DNA of 64,000 bases from Streptomyces radicis (GCF_003626575.1 NZ_RBDY01000008.1:124001-188000); one strand, 5' to 3'. Shown: positions 1 to 10,675, counted from the stretch's first letter. Notes: generated by a model not told the origin, from the letters alone. Program-made: numbers and translations.

Positions 1-1185
1 CTTCTCCCAGAAGACCACCGGCTTGGTGTGGGGGTTGTCCACCCGGAAGATCCGCACGCCGTGCGCCATCCAGTGGCGCAGGATCCGCAGCGTCTCGGTG
101 ACCAGGCCCCTGAAGTCCTGCTCGAACGAGATGGGGTAGATGTCCTGGTACTTCTTCGGGGGGTTCTCGGCGTACGCGATCGTGCCGTCGGCGCGCCGGG
201 TGAACCACTCGGGGTGGGTCTTGACCCACGGGTGGTCGGGGCTGCACTGGAGGGCGAAGTCCAGGGCGACTTCGAGGCCGAGCTCGGCCGCGGTGGCGAC
301 GAACGCGTCGAAGTCGTCGAGCGTGCCCAGGTCGGGGTGGATCGCGTCGTGGCCGCCGTCGGGTGAGCCGATGGCCCAGGGCGAGCCGACGTCCTCGGAC
401 CTGGCGCTCGGCGCGCCGCCGGGGCCCTTTCTGAACGCGGTGCCGATGGGGTGGATCGGCGGGAGGTAGACCACGTCGAAGCCCATGTCCGCCACCGCGG
501 GCAGGCGCTCGGCCGCGGTGCGCAGCGTGCCGGAGACGGGGGGCGCGCCGGGGCGCACCACGGCGCCCTCGGAGCGCGGGAAGAGCTCGTACCACGAGCC
601 GAACAGCGCGCGCTCCCGCTCCACGAGCAGGGGCATGGGCCGTGAGCAGCTGAGGAGTTCGCGCAGCGGGTGGCGCTCCAGGATCCCCCGCACCTCGGGG
701 GTCAGCGCGGCCGCCAGGCGCGCGGCGCCCGGCAGCGTGGTGTCGGCCAGCGTCGCCGCGGCGGCCAGGACGGTGTCCTTGCCGCCGGACTTGGGGACCC
801 CCGAGGCGGCCTGGCGCAGCAGGTCGGCGCCCTCGCTCAGGGTCAGCTCGGTGTCGGCGCCCGCCGGGATCTTGATCTGGGCCACCCGCCGCCACGAGGC
901 CACCGGGTCGCCCCACGCCTCGACGGCGTATGTCCACCGCCCCTCGCTCTCCGGGGTCACGTCGGCGCCCCAGCGGTCGGTGCCGGGCGCCAGTTCGCGC
1001 ATCGGGGTCCAGGGCCCGCTCCGGCCGCCGGGGTCGCGCAGCACGACGTTGGCGCCGACCGCCTCCGCGCCCTCGCGGAAGACGGTCGCGGAGACCTGGA
1101 ACGTCTCGCCCGGCACGGCCTTGACCGGGCGGCGCCCGCAGTCAACGCGCGGCTGGACGTCAAGGACGGGGATTCGACCGATCAT
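1..1185 (-). CDS. glgE: GlgE maltosyltransferase, N-terminal part (cut by window edge)
   Basis: Alpha-1,4-glucan:maltose-1-phosphate maltosyltransferase, a cytoplasmic GH13 enzyme that extends alpha-glucan from maltose-1-phosphate. The first 395 codons are present. Translation shows an N-terminal beta-rich region, then the start of the TIM barrel with the segment LPPIHPIGTAFRKGP near residue 240 and FRVDNPHTKP near residue 383. In the GlgE family the Asp of RVDN is the nucleophile; the acid/base Glu lies beyond the window. The ATG at 1185 is preceded by AGGTGA at a good distance. The family is about 660-700 residues, so roughly the last 40% is missing here. In other Streptomyces, as I recall, glgE faces glgP directly; here a peptide transporter lies between them. 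Confidence 0.93.
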   Translation of the reverse strand, partial: MIGRIPVLDVQPRVDCGRRPVKAVPGETFQVSATVFREGAEAVGANVVLRDPGGRSGPWTPMRELAPGTDRWGADVTPESEGRWTYAVEAWGDPVASWRRVAQIKIPAGADTELTLSEGADLLRQAASGVPKSGGKDTVLAAAATLADTTLPGAARLAAALTPEVRGILERHPLRELLSCSRPMPLLVERERALFGSWYELFPRSEGAVVRPGAPPVSGTLRTAAERLPAVADMGFDVVYLPPIHPIGTAFRKGPGGAPSARSEDVGSPWAIGSPDGGHDAIHPDLGTLDDFDAFVATAAELGLEVALDFALQCSPDHPWVKTHPEWFTRRADGTIAYAENPPKKYQDIYPISFEQDFRGLVTETLRILRHWMAHGVRIFRVDNPHTKPVVFWEK

Positions 1186-1305
1186 GTGGGGATCACCTGA
1201 GAACATCGGGGACGGGCCGTTTCCCCTCGAACTGAGGGGTTTTGTCCTTTGTATCGGTTTCGCTGCTGAGTGGCTCGTTCCGTGCATCGCCGCTCCAGTC
1301 CGCGT

Positions 1306-1611
1306 TCACTCGGGTGGGGGCCGCGCCCACGCTAGGCGCTCACTGCTACGTCCGCGTATCTGAAGGCTTTCCTGAGCTTGACCGAACACACCGGTCGGCC
1401 CCCTGTGCAAATGCGGCACAGGGGGCCGATGCGCGGGGCGCGTCGGGTCGGGGGCGCCCGCGGCGTCCGTCGCGCTCGCCGCGCCCGGTGTCTCCTCAGC
1501 GGACGCGGCGCCGGGCGCGGCCGGTCCGCCCGCCGCCGCCAGCGCCACGAGCGCCGCGACGAGCAGCGTTCCTCTGCGGCGCCCGATTCGTTTGCGATGT
1601 CCGGATCGCAT
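1306..1611 (-). pseudogene. signal-peptide ORF, probable remnant of a secreted protein
   Basis: An ATG at 1611 follows a good ribosome site (GGAGGG, 7 nt spacing). The first 40 residues are a classic twin-basic signal peptide: RKRIGRRR, then a hydrophobic LLVAALVALAAAGG stretch and an ASA-like cleavage site. After that the protein is a short Ala/Pro/Thr tail with no domain, and the reading frame runs straight through a perfect 12-bp hairpin (1397-1427) to end 101 codons from the start. The translation initiation region looks real while the body does not, so I read it as the 5' end of a secreted protein whose body was deleted. A real small secreted peptide is the alternative. No function can be assigned. 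Confidence 0.4.
1397..1427. terminator. perfect 12-bp hairpin, likely terminator
   Basis: GGCCCCCTGTGC (1397-1408), 7-nt loop, then the exact complement GCACAGGGGGCC (1416-1427). No U-run follows, which is normal in Streptomyces. It lies inside the remnant ORF 1306-1611 and may be the terminator of the original gene. Confidence 0.55.
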
Positions 1612-1858
1612 CGGCGACCCTCCTGCCGTGTGGGGGGTGTTCACCTGCTGGTTGCCGCCGGACGCCGGGGGGCGCGCGGGCCGGGGAAAGGTTCGGGGAA
1701 AGATTGCGAGAGCGACCGGTAGTGGGCGTTCTATCCCTATTTATGGGGCACGTCTCAGCTCGGTATCGCCGTCCGGTATGCGGTTCACAGCTATGTACCC
1801 GCGCAGTAATGTGCCGTCCACCGAAACGCCTACCACCGCCGACCCATTGAGGTGGACG

Positions 1859-3529
1859 ATGCGCATAGCAAGACCCCGGGCCGCGAAGATGTTCGCGGCC
1901 GTCCTCGCGATCGGGCTGATCGCGACCGGCTGCGCCAGCGAGCGCGACGACGAGGAGTCAGGGGACGACGGCCAGCCGTTCGTCTTCGGCGCCCCCGGCG
2001 ACCCCGCGTCCCTCGACCCCTCCCTCGCCAGCGACGGCGAGACGTTCCGGGTCACCCGGCAGGCGTTCGAGACGCTTCTTGACCACGAGCCGGGCGGCAC
2101 CGAGCTGGTCGGTGGCCTCGCCCACACCTGGAGCAGCAACGAGGCCGGTACCGAGTGGACCTTCGAGCTCGAGGAGGGCGTCACGTTCCACGACGGCTCC
2201 GAGCTCACCGCCGAGGTCATCTGCCAGAACTTCGACCGCTGGTACAACTGGTCGGGCACCTACCAGAACACCACCATCTCCTACTACTGGCAGACGGTCT
2301 TCGGCGGCTTCGCGCAGAACGAGAGCGAGGAGACGCCCGACCCCAACTACGTCGGCTGCTCCGCCCCCGAGGAGCTGACCGCCGTCATCGAGGTGGCCGA
2401 GCCCTCCGCCAACTACCCGGGCGGCTTCTCGCTCCAGGCGTTCGCGATCCACTCGCCCGACGCCATCGAGGCGTACGAGCAGGACGAGGCCAGCGGCGAG
2501 GGCGAGAACATCACCTTCCCCGGCTACAGCCAGGAGGCCGGCACGGTCGCGGGCTCGGGCCCGTTCGAGGTCACCGACTGGAACAAGGGCAACGGCGAGG
2601 TCACCCTCACCGCGTTCGACGACTACTGGGGTGACACCGAGGCAGGCGTCGACGAGCTGGTCTTCAGGACCATCCCCGAGGAGAGCGCCCGCCGCCAGGC
2701 GCTCCAGGCCGGTGACATCCAGGGCTACGACCTCGTCGCGCCCGCGGACGTCACCACCCTCGAGGACGAGGGCTTCCAGGTCCCGGTCCGCGGCGTCTTC
2801 AACCTCCTCTACCTGGGCATCACCCAGGAGAGCAACCCCGCCTTGGAGACCCTTGAGGTCCGCCAGGCGCTGGCCCACGCGCTCGACCGCCAGAACATCG
2901 TGGACGCCCAGCTGCCCGAGGGCGGCGTCGTGGCCACGCAGTTCATGCCGGACACGGTGGCCGGGTACTCGGAGGACGTCACGACGTACGACTACGACCC
3001 CGACCTCGCCCGTGAGCTGCTCGCCGAGGCGGGCGAAGAGGACCTGACGCTCGACTTCTGCTACCCGACCGAGGTCACGCGGCCCTACATGCCGGCCCCC
3101 GCCGACATCTACGAGCTGCTGCGCGCCGACCTCGAAGAGGTGGGCGTCACGGTCAACCCCGTCCCGCTCAAGTGGAACCCGGACTACACCGAGACCACCC
3201 GCGACGGCGGCTGCAACATCTACCTGCTCGGCTGGACCGGCGACTTCAACGACGGCTTCAACTTCCTCGGCACCTGGTTCGCCGGGTACCAGAAGGAGTG
3301 GGGCTTCGAGAACGAGGAGCTGTTCGACCTGCTGTCGCAGGCCGAGACCGAGCCCGACGAGGCCACCCGCGTCGGCCTCTACGAGCAGGTCAACGAGGCG
3401 GTCATGGACTTCCTGCCCGGCGTGCCGATCTCCAGCTCGCCGCCGTCCATCGCCTTCTCCGCCGATGTGAACCCGCCGACGGTCTCCCCGCTCACGCAGG
3501 AGAACTTCGCCGAGGTCTCCTTCAAGTAA
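1859..3529 (+). CDS. oligopeptide ABC transporter, substrate-binding lipoprotein (family 5)
   Basis: Extracytoplasmic binding protein of a DppA/OppA-type importer, 556 residues, the usual family size. The signal peptide ends in the lipobox-like IATGC with Cys25 as the lipidation site. The mature part starts with an acidic linker and then FVFGAPGDPASLDPSLASDG, typical of family-5 solute-binding proteins; HDGSELTAE and the GWTGDFNDGFN segment also fit. The ATG at 1859 is preceded by GAGGTGG; longer starts in this frame would put non-coding-looking sequence in front of the signal peptide. First gene of a five-gene operon with two permeases and two ATPases. A 14-bp hairpin separates it from the next gene. 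The peptide specificity cannot be read from the sequence. Confidence 0.92.
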   Translation: MRIARPRAAKMFAAVLAIGLIATGCASERDDEESGDDGQPFVFGAPGDPASLDPSLASDGETFRVTRQAFETLLDHEPGGTELVGGLAHTWSSNEAGTEWTFELEEGVTFHDGSELTAEVICQNFDRWYNWSGTYQNTTISYYWQTVFGGFAQNESEETPDPNYVGCSAPEELTAVIEVAEPSANYPGGFSLQAFAIHSPDAIEAYEQDEASGEGENITFPGYSQEAGTVAGSGPFEVTDWNKGNGEVTLTAFDDYWGDTEAGVDELVFRTIPEESARRQALQAGDIQGYDLVAPADVTTLEDEGFQVPVRGVFNLLYLGITQESNPALETLEVRQALAHALDRQNIVDAQLPEGGVVATQFMPDTVAGYSEDVTTYDYDPDLARELLAEAGEEDLTLDFCYPTEVTRPYMPAPADIYELLRADLEEVGVTVNPVPLKWNPDYTETTRDGGCNIYLLGWTGDFNDGFNFLGTWFAGYQKEWGFENEELFDLLSQAETEPDEATRVGLYEQVNEAVMDFLPGVPISSSPPSIAFSADVNPPTVSPLTQENFAEVSFK

Positions 3530-3556
3530 CCGCTGAAGAGCAGGCCCTGGATCGAT

Positions 3557-3588
3557 CCGCCCGGCCACGGCACCCCGTGGCCGGGCGG
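3557..3588 (+). promoter_or_regulatory. 14-bp perfect stem-loop between binding protein and permease genes
   Basis: CCGCCCGGCCACGG (3557-3570), loop CACC, then the perfect complement to 3588, 27 nt after the binding-protein stop. In bacterial ABC operons such hairpins act as partial terminators or 3' stabilisers so that the binding protein is made in excess over the membrane parts. That role is inferred here. Confidence 0.7.
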
Positions 3589-3639
3589 TCGTGCACCGCG
3601 AGGAAACGCCCAGGGTAAGAGAGAAAGGGGAGCCCTTCG

Positions 3640-4644
3640 GTGCTCCGTCTCATCGTGCGCCGGCTGCTCCAGCTGATACCAACGCTGCTGGGCCTGACGG
3701 TGCTTCTGTTCCTCTGGATCCACCGGCTCCCCGGTGGTCCCGCCTCGGCGCTGCTCGGCGAGCGCGCCACCGAGGCCGACCGCCGGCAGATGGAGGAGGC
3801 CCTGGGCCTCGACCAGCCGATGTGGGTCCAGTACGGCCGCTGGATGGAGCGGCTGGTCCAGCTGGACCTGGGCAACTCCGTGCGCACGGGCCAGCCGGTG
3901 TGGGAGGAGTTCACCCTCCGCTTCCCCGCCACCGTCGAGCTCGCGGTGACCGGCATCCTCATCGCCGTCGTCGTCGGCATCCCGCTCGGCTACTTCGCCG
4001 CCCGCAGACGGGGCGGCTGGCTCGACGTCACCGCCGTCTCCGCCTCCCTCGTCGGCGTGTGCATCCCCGTCTTCTTCCTCGCCTTCCTGCTCCGCGCGGT
4101 CTTCGCCGTCAACCTCGGCTGGCTGCCGAGCGTCGGCAGGCAGTCCACCGGCATCGACGCCACCGAGGTCACCGGCTTCTTCGTGCTCGACGGCATCCTG
4201 ACCGGCGAGTTCGACGCCTCGTGGGACGCCCTCGAGCACCTGATCCTGCCCGGCGTCGCCCTGGCCTCCATCCCGCTCGCCGTCGTCGTCCGCATCACCA
4301 GGGCCAGCGTCCTCGACGTGCTCGGCGAGGACTACGTCCGCACCGCCGAGTCCAAGGGCCTCAAGCAGCGGGTGGTGCGCGGGCGGCATGTGATGCGCAA
4401 CGCCCTGCTGCCCGTCATCACCACCGTGGGCCTCCTCACCGGCAGCCTGCTCTCGGGCGCGGTGCTCACCGAGTCGGTGTTCTCGTTCAACGGGATCGGC
4501 TCGTTCATCCGCACGGCCATCGACATCCGCGACTACCCGGTGCTGATGGGCTTCATCCTCTTCATCGCGGTCATCTATGTCGTCATCAACCTGCTCGTGG
4601 ACCTCGCCTACAGCCTCATCGACCCGAGGGTGCGGGTGAACTGA
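3640..4644 (+). CDS. oligopeptide ABC transporter permease (DppB type)
   Basis: Inner-membrane subunit of the peptide importer, 334 residues. It begins with LRLIVRRLLQLIPTLLGLT, the standard first helix of DppB/OppB proteins, followed by the conserved LPGGPA and LGLDQPMWVQYGRW region. About six membrane segments follow, and the cytoplasmic coupling helix lies near the YVRTAESKGL motif at about residue 230. GTG start at 3640, with AAGGGGAG upstream. Its TGA stop shares one base with the ATG of the next permease, so translation is coupled. It should form a heterodimer with the product of 4644-5612. Confidence 0.93.
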   Translation: MLRLIVRRLLQLIPTLLGLTVLLFLWIHRLPGGPASALLGERATEADRRQMEEALGLDQPMWVQYGRWMERLVQLDLGNSVRTGQPVWEEFTLRFPATVELAVTGILIAVVVGIPLGYFAARRRGGWLDVTAVSASLVGVCIPVFFLAFLLRAVFAVNLGWLPSVGRQSTGIDATEVTGFFVLDGILTGEFDASWDALEHLILPGVALASIPLAVVVRITRASVLDVLGEDYVRTAESKGLKQRVVRGRHVMRNALLPVITTVGLLTGSLLSGAVLTESVFSFNGIGSFIRTAIDIRDYPVLMGFILFIAVIYVVINLLVDLAYSLIDPRVRVN

Positions 4645-5612
4645 TGACCACCAACCTGACCACGTCCAAGGCGGACAAGATCGACCGCCTCGCCGAGCTG
4701 ACCGCCCGCAGGGAGACCGCGAGCGGCGGCAGCCTGTGGGTGGAGGCGCTGCGCCGCCTGCGCTCCAGCAAGATGGCGCTCATCGGCGGCGGCGTGATGG
4801 CCGTCTTCATCGTGCTGGCCGTCATCGGGCCCTGGATCGCGCCCCACGACCCCACCGCCCAGCTCTGGCGCGACGAGGTGCGCGTCAACCAGTCGATCTT
4901 CGTCGGCCCCCGCGGCGACAACTGGCTCGGCCTCGACCACCTCGGCCGCGACCAACTCTCCCGCATGCTCGTCGGCGCCCGGCAGACGCTGCTCGTCGGC
5001 GTCGTCGCCACCCTGCTCGGCTTTGTCGTCGGCGTCCTGATCGGCGGCCTGTCCGGCGCCGCCCTCGCCTTCGGCGGCAAGGCGGGCCGCCGCGTCGACA
5101 CCGTGCTGATGCGCGTCATCGACATGGCGCTCGCGCTGCCCTCGCTGCTGCTCGCCGTGAGCATCGCCGCCGTTCTCGGGCAGAGCCTCACCACCGTCAT
5201 GATCGCGGTCGGGGTGGTGCAGATCCCCATCTTCGCCCGGCTGTTGCGCGGCTCCATGCTGGCCCAGGCGAGCGCCGACTACGTCCTGGCCGCCCGCGCG
5301 CTCGGCGTGCGCCGCCGGCGCATCGTGCTCGGCCATGTGCTGCCCAACTCCCTGGGACCGGTGATCGTCCAGACCACCCTGGCCCTGGCCACCGCCATCA
5401 TCGAGGCCGCGGCCCTGTCCTACCTGGGCCTCGGCAACCCCGACGCCGCCCAGCCCGAGTGGGGCGTCATGCTCGCGCAGGCGCAGCGCTTCTTCGACCA
5501 GGCGCCCATGATGGCCGTCTACCCGGCGCTCGGCATCATCATCACCGCCCTCGGCTTCACCCTGCTCGGCGAGGCCATGCGGGAAGCACTCGACCCGAAA
5601 CTGCGGAGCTGA
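4644..5612 (+). CDS. oligopeptide ABC transporter permease (DppC type)
   Basis: Second membrane subunit, 322 residues. The cytoplasmic N-terminus carries the DppC/OppC pattern (LRRLRSSKMALIGG), then helix 1, the periplasmic segment GPRGDNWLGLDHLGRDQLSRML that is diagnostic of this subfamily, and five further helices. The coupling-helix motif is YVLAARALGVRRRRI. It ends EAMREALDPKLR, as in most DppC proteins. It overlaps the preceding stop by one base and is followed six bases later by the first ATPase gene. Confidence 0.93.
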   Translation: MTTNLTTSKADKIDRLAELTARRETASGGSLWVEALRRLRSSKMALIGGGVMAVFIVLAVIGPWIAPHDPTAQLWRDEVRVNQSIFVGPRGDNWLGLDHLGRDQLSRMLVGARQTLLVGVVATLLGFVVGVLIGGLSGAALAFGGKAGRRVDTVLMRVIDMALALPSLLLAVSIAAVLGQSLTTVMIAVGVVQIPIFARLLRGSMLAQASADYVLAARALGVRRRRIVLGHVLPNSLGPVIVQTTLALATAIIEAAALSYLGLGNPDAAQPEWGVMLAQAQRFFDQAPMMAVYPALGIIITALGFTLLGEAMREALDPKLRS

Positions 5613-5618
5613 TGCGCC

Positions 5619-6688
<1,070 letters not shown>

Positions 6689-6692
<4 letters not shown>

Positions 6693-7822
6693 GCCTGCTC
6701 GAACTGGACGACGTCAAGGTCCACTTCCCCGTCAAGCGCGGCGTGCTGTTCGACCGCACGGTCGGCCACGTCTACGCCGTCGACGGCGTCTCGCTCTCCG
6801 TGACGGCGGGCCAGACCTATGGCCTGGTCGGCGAGTCGGGCTGCGGCAAGACGACGCTCGGCCGGGCCATCCTGCGGCTCAACGACATCACCGCGGGCCA
6901 TGTCGTCTTCGACGGCACGGACCTGGCGGCCCTGCCCGACGAGGAGATGCGCCGGGCCCGCCGCCGCCTCCAGATGGTTTTCCAGGACCCGCTCGGCAGC
7001 CTCAACCCCCGGCAGAACATCGAGTCGATCCTCGCCGAGGGCATGGCCGCGCACGGCATCGGCGCCGATCGCGAGGAGCGCCGCACCCGCATCCTGGAGA
7101 TCCTGGAGCGCGTGGGCCTGCCCGCCACGGCCCTGTCCCGTTACCCGCACGAGTTCTCCGGCGGCCAGCGCCAGCGCATCGGCATCGCCCGCGCGCTGGT
7201 CCTCGAGCCCGACCTGATCATCTGCGACGAGCCGGTCTCCGCGCTCGACGTGTCGATCCAGGCCCAGGTGCTCAACCTCCTCGAGGAGCTCCAGGACTCG
7301 CTCGGCCTGACCTATGTGGTCATCGCCCACGACCTGGCCGTGGTCCGGCACATCTCGGACGTCATCGGCGTGATGTACCTGGGGCAGCTGGTCGAGGAGG
7401 CGCCGAGCGACGTCCTCTACGCCGAGCCGCGCCACCCGTACACGCGCGCGCTGATGTCGGCCGTGCCCGTGCCCGACCCCGACCTGGAGGACAGCCGCGA
7501 GCGGATCCTGCTCCGCGGCGACCTGCCGTCCCCGGCGAATCCGCCGACCGGCTGCCGCTTCCACACCCGCTGCCCGTGGCGGCAGGCGGAGCGCTGCGAC
7601 ACCGAGCGCCCCGCGCTGACCGACATCGGCGGCGGCCACCGGGTGGCCTGCCACTTCGCCGCCGAGATCGCCGACGGCACCCTCGAGCCGGTGCGGGAGC
7701 TGGCCCCCAAGCTGCTGGGCGCCGAGACCCCGGCCGCCGAGGTCCCCGCCGAGGTCCCCGCCGACGCGGCGGCCCAGCGGGAGAAGGGGGAGCGGGGGGA
7801 GAAGGAGAGCACGACACCCTGA
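6689..7822 (+). CDS. oligopeptide ABC transporter ATP-binding protein (DppF type)
   Basis: Second ATPase of the importer, 377 residues, expected to pair with the DppD-type subunit. Walker A GESGCGKTT is at residues 48-56, the signature FSGGQRQRI near 156, Walker B LIICDEPVSALD near 175, and IAHDLAVV near 210. The C-terminal oligopeptide domain contains CRFHTRCPW. The last 45 residues are an Ala/Glu-rich repetitive tail (AEVPAEVPA) of no evident function. GTG start, 4-base overlap with the previous gene. Last gene of the operon. Confidence 0.93.
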
Positions 7823-7893
7823 CCGGGTGATCCCGGAGAACGGCCTCACGGCGCCGGGCGCGGTGTGCCCCCGGGCCCTTGGGCCCCGTCCGT

Positions 7894-7935
7894 TCCGGGC
7901 GAAGCCCGGGACGCGGCACCCGGACGCAGTCCGGG
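7894..7935 (+). terminator. two adjacent hairpins after the peptide-transporter operon
   Basis: CCGGGC-GAA-GCCCGG (about 7895-7909), followed by CCCGGAC-GCA-GTCCGGG (7919-7935). Placed 70-110 bases after the last transporter stop, they are the best candidates for the operon terminator. Confidence 0.5.
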
Positions 7936-7976
7936 GGACCGAGCCGAGCGCGGCCCGGGCCCGGCCGGTCGTGCCC

Positions 7977-8012
7977 GGCAAGGGCCAGGCAAGGGCCAGG
8001 CAAGGGCATAGT
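7977..8012 (+). repeat. short direct repeats (GGCAAGGGCCA) upstream of glgP
   Basis: The 11-base unit GGCAAGGGCCA occurs twice in direct succession and a third partial copy follows, about 90 bases before the glgP start. It could be a regulator site array or simple slippage. The rest of the 277-base gap 7823-8099 shows no gene. Confidence 0.45.
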
Positions 8013-8099
8013 CCCCGGGGGTGGTTTCGCGGTGGCATTCCCGCCGAATCGGCCGGGATCCACCGGTGCCGCCCTCGGGGCACGGCTACGGTCGGGAAC

Positions 8100-10664
8100 G
8101 TGAAGGCCATCCGTCGTTTCTCCGTGCGCCCCGTCCTTCCCGACCCCCTCCGTCCCCTTCAGGAGCTGGCGTTCAACCTCCGCTGGTCCTGGCACCCCGA
8201 GACCCGTGAGCTGCTGCGCTCCGTGGCCCCCGACGACTGGGCGGCCGCCCGTGAGGACCCCGTGCGGCTGCTCGCCTCCGTCTCCGCCGACCGGCTGGCC
8301 ACGCTGGCCGCCGACCGCGGCTTCCTGCGCCGCCTCGGCGTGGCGATCGGCGACCTGCGCGACTACCTGACCGAGCCCCGCTGGTACCAGCAGGCCGACA
8401 CCAGGGCGGGCGGCGAACTGCCGCGCTGCATCGCCTACTTCTCGCCCGAGTTCGGCATCACCGCGGCCCTTCCGCAGTACTCGGGTGGCCTGGGCATCCT
8501 GGCCGGTGACCACCTCAAGGCGGCCAGCGACCTGGGTGTCCCGCTGATCGGCGTCGGCCTCCTCTACCGCCACGGCTACTTCAGGCAGAGCCTGTCGGCC
8601 GACGGCTGGCAGCAGGAGCACTACCCCGTCCTCGACCCCCACGAGCTGCCGCTCGCCCCCCTCACGGAGGCCGACGGCTCGCGCACGCTGGTGCAGCTCG
8701 CGCTGCCCGGCGGGCGCGCGTTGACCGCGCAGATCTGGCAGGTGCGGGTGGGCCGCGTCCCGCTGCTGCTGCTCGACTCCGACCACCCCGAGAACGGCCC
8801 CGCCGAACGCGACGTCACCGACCGCCTCTACGGCGGGGGCGGCGAGCACCGGCTGCTCCAGGAGATGCTGCTCGGCATCGGCGGCATGCGCGCCGTCCGC
8901 GCCTACTGCCGCATCACCGGGCACGCCGAGCCCGAGGTGTGCCACATGAACGAGGGGCACGCCGGGTTCCTCGGGCCCGAGCGCATCAGGGAGCTGGGGG
9001 AGCGCGGCGTGGACTTCGACGCCGCCCTGCGGGCCGTGCGCGCCGGGACCGTCTTCACGACGCACACCCCGGTGCCCGCGGGCATCGACCGCTTCCCCGA
9101 GGAGCTGGTGGCCCGCCACTTCGGCGAGAGCGCCGAGCTCGCGACGCTCGGCACCGAGGCGCTGCTCGCCCTCGGCAGGGAGACCACGGAGGAGGGCGCG
9201 CCCGCGCAGTTCAACATGGCGGTCCTCGGCCTGCGCACCGCCCAGCGCGCCAACGGCGTCTCGGTGCTGCACGGCCAGGTGAGCCGCGGCATGTTCGCGT
9301 GGCTCTGGCCGGGGTTCGACGCCGAGGAGGCGCCCATCGGGGCCGTGACCAACGGCGTCCACGCGCCCACCTGGACGGCCGACGCCATGCTCCGCGCCCG
9401 CGCCGCCACCCTGACCGACGCCGAGCTGTGGGACCTGCGGCGCACCCTGCGCGAGCAGCTGGTGCACGAGGTGCGCGCCCGGCTGCGCGCGGCGTGGCGG
9501 CAGCGCGGCGCGGGCCAGGCCGAGCTCGGCTGGGTGGACGACGTCCTCGACCCCGACGTGCTCACGATCGGCTTCGCGCGCCGCGTCCCCTCCTACAAGC
9601 GGCTCACGCTGATGCTGCACGACCGCGAGCGGCTGCGCGGCCTGCTGCTGCACCCCGAGCGCCCCGTGCAGATCGTGGTGGCGGGCAAGGCGCACCCGGC
9701 CGACGACGGCGGGAAGCGGCTCATCCAGGAGCTGGTCCGCTTCGCCGACGACCCCGCGATCCGCCGCCGCATCGTCTTCCTGCCCGACTACGGCATGGCC
9801 ATGGCGCGCTCCCTGTACGCGGGCTGTGACGTCTGGCTCAACAACCCCCTGCGCCCCCTCGAGGCGTGCGGCACCTCGGGCATGAAGGCCGCGCTCAACG
9901 GCTGCCTCAACCTCTCGGTGCGCGACGGCTGGTGGGACGAGTGGTTCGACCCCGACTTCGGCTGGGAGATCCCCACGGCCGACGGGCTCGCGGCCGAGGA
10001 GCCCGACCGCCGCGACGCGATCGAGGCCGCCGCGCTCTACACGCTGCTCGACGAGCAGGTCGGCCCGTGCTTCTACGACCGGGGCGTGGGCAGGGGCGGG
10101 CTGCCCATCCGTTGGCTCGAGATGGTCAGGGCCACCCTCGACCGCCTCGGCCCCCGGGTGCTGGCCGACCGGATGCTGCGCGAGTACGTCACCGGGTTCT
10201 ACGCGCCCGCCGCCGCGTCGCACCGCGCGATGACGGCCGAGGCGGCGGGCGAGCTGGCCGCGTACGCGCGGCGCGTGCGGGAGGCGTGGCCGCGGGTCGC
10301 CGTCGAGCATGTGGAGCCCGGCACCGAGGCGCCGACGCTGGGCGGCACCGTCTCGCTCAAGGTGCGCGTCGCGCTGGGCGATCTCGACCCGGGCGCGGTG
10401 GAGGTGCAGGCGGTCACCGGGCGTGTGGACAGCGACGACACGCTCGCCGACCCCGGGTACACGCAGCTCAAGCCGGACGGGGGGCCGGATCTCGAGGGCC
10501 GCTGGACGTTCACGGGCGAGCTGACGCTGCACCGCCCCGGCCCCTTCGGCTACACCGTGCGCGTGCTGCCGTCCCATCCGCTGCTGGCGCACCGGGCCGA
10601 GCTGGGTCTCATGGCCCTGCCGGACGGCGAGCTGGTCGAGTCGTCGGGCGTCCTCTTCCGTTGA
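8100..10664 (+). CDS. glgP: glycogen (alpha-glucan) phosphorylase
   Basis: GT35 enzyme releasing glucose-1-phosphate from alpha-glucan, 854 residues and cytoplasmic. It belongs to the actinobacterial/archaeal-type branch with an N-terminal DUF3417 region (LAFNLRWSWHPETRELLR). The glucan phosphorylase core shows YSGGLGILAGDHLKAASDLG and FTTHTPVPAGIDRF. The PLP-binding motif is EACGTSGMKAALNG with Lys near residue 596. The GTG at 8100 starts VKAIRRFSVRP, as expected; the open frame upstream (from 7827) runs through the terminator hairpins and is not coding. It works with GlgE, GlgX and the GH15 enzyme of this window in glucan turnover. Confidence 0.92.
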   Translation: MKAIRRFSVRPVLPDPLRPLQELAFNLRWSWHPETRELLRSVAPDDWAAAREDPVRLLASVSADRLATLAADRGFLRRLGVAIGDLRDYLTEPRWYQQADTRAGGELPRCIAYFSPEFGITAALPQYSGGLGILAGDHLKAASDLGVPLIGVGLLYRHGYFRQSLSADGWQQEHYPVLDPHELPLAPLTEADGSRTLVQLALPGGRALTAQIWQVRVGRVPLLLLDSDHPENGPAERDVTDRLYGGGGEHRLLQEMLLGIGGMRAVRAYCRITGHAEPEVCHMNEGHAGFLGPERIRELGERGVDFDAALRAVRAGTVFTTHTPVPAGIDRFPEELVARHFGESAELATLGTEALLALGRETTEEGAPAQFNMAVLGLRTAQRANGVSVLHGQVSRGMFAWLWPGFDAEEAPIGAVTNGVHAPTWTADAMLRARAATLTDAELWDLRRTLREQLVHEVRARLRAAWRQRGAGQAELGWVDDVLDPDVLTIGFARRVPSYKRLTLMLHDRERLRGLLLHPERPVQIVVAGKAHPADDGGKRLIQELVRFADDPAIRRRIVFLPDYGMAMARSLYAGCDVWLNNPLRPLEACGTSGMKAALNGCLNLSVRDGWWDEWFDPDFGWEIPTADGLAAEEPDRRDAIEAAALYTLLDEQVGPCFYDRGVGRGGLPIRWLEMVRATLDRLGPRVLADRMLREYVTGFYAPAAASHRAMTAEAAGELAAYARRVREAWPRVAVEHVEPGTEAPTLGGTVSLKVRVALGDLDPGAVEVQAVTGRVDSDDTLADPGYTQLKPDGGPDLEGRWTFTGELTLHRPGPFGYTVRVLPSHPLLAHRAELGLMALPDGELVESSGVLFR

Positions 10665-10675
10665 CCCGACGCGAC

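Noticed and set aside
7827..8099. N-terminal extension of GlgP in the open frame from 7827
   Set aside because: The segment crosses two hairpins and direct repeats, and the protein family starts at the VKAIRRFSV segment coded from 8100.
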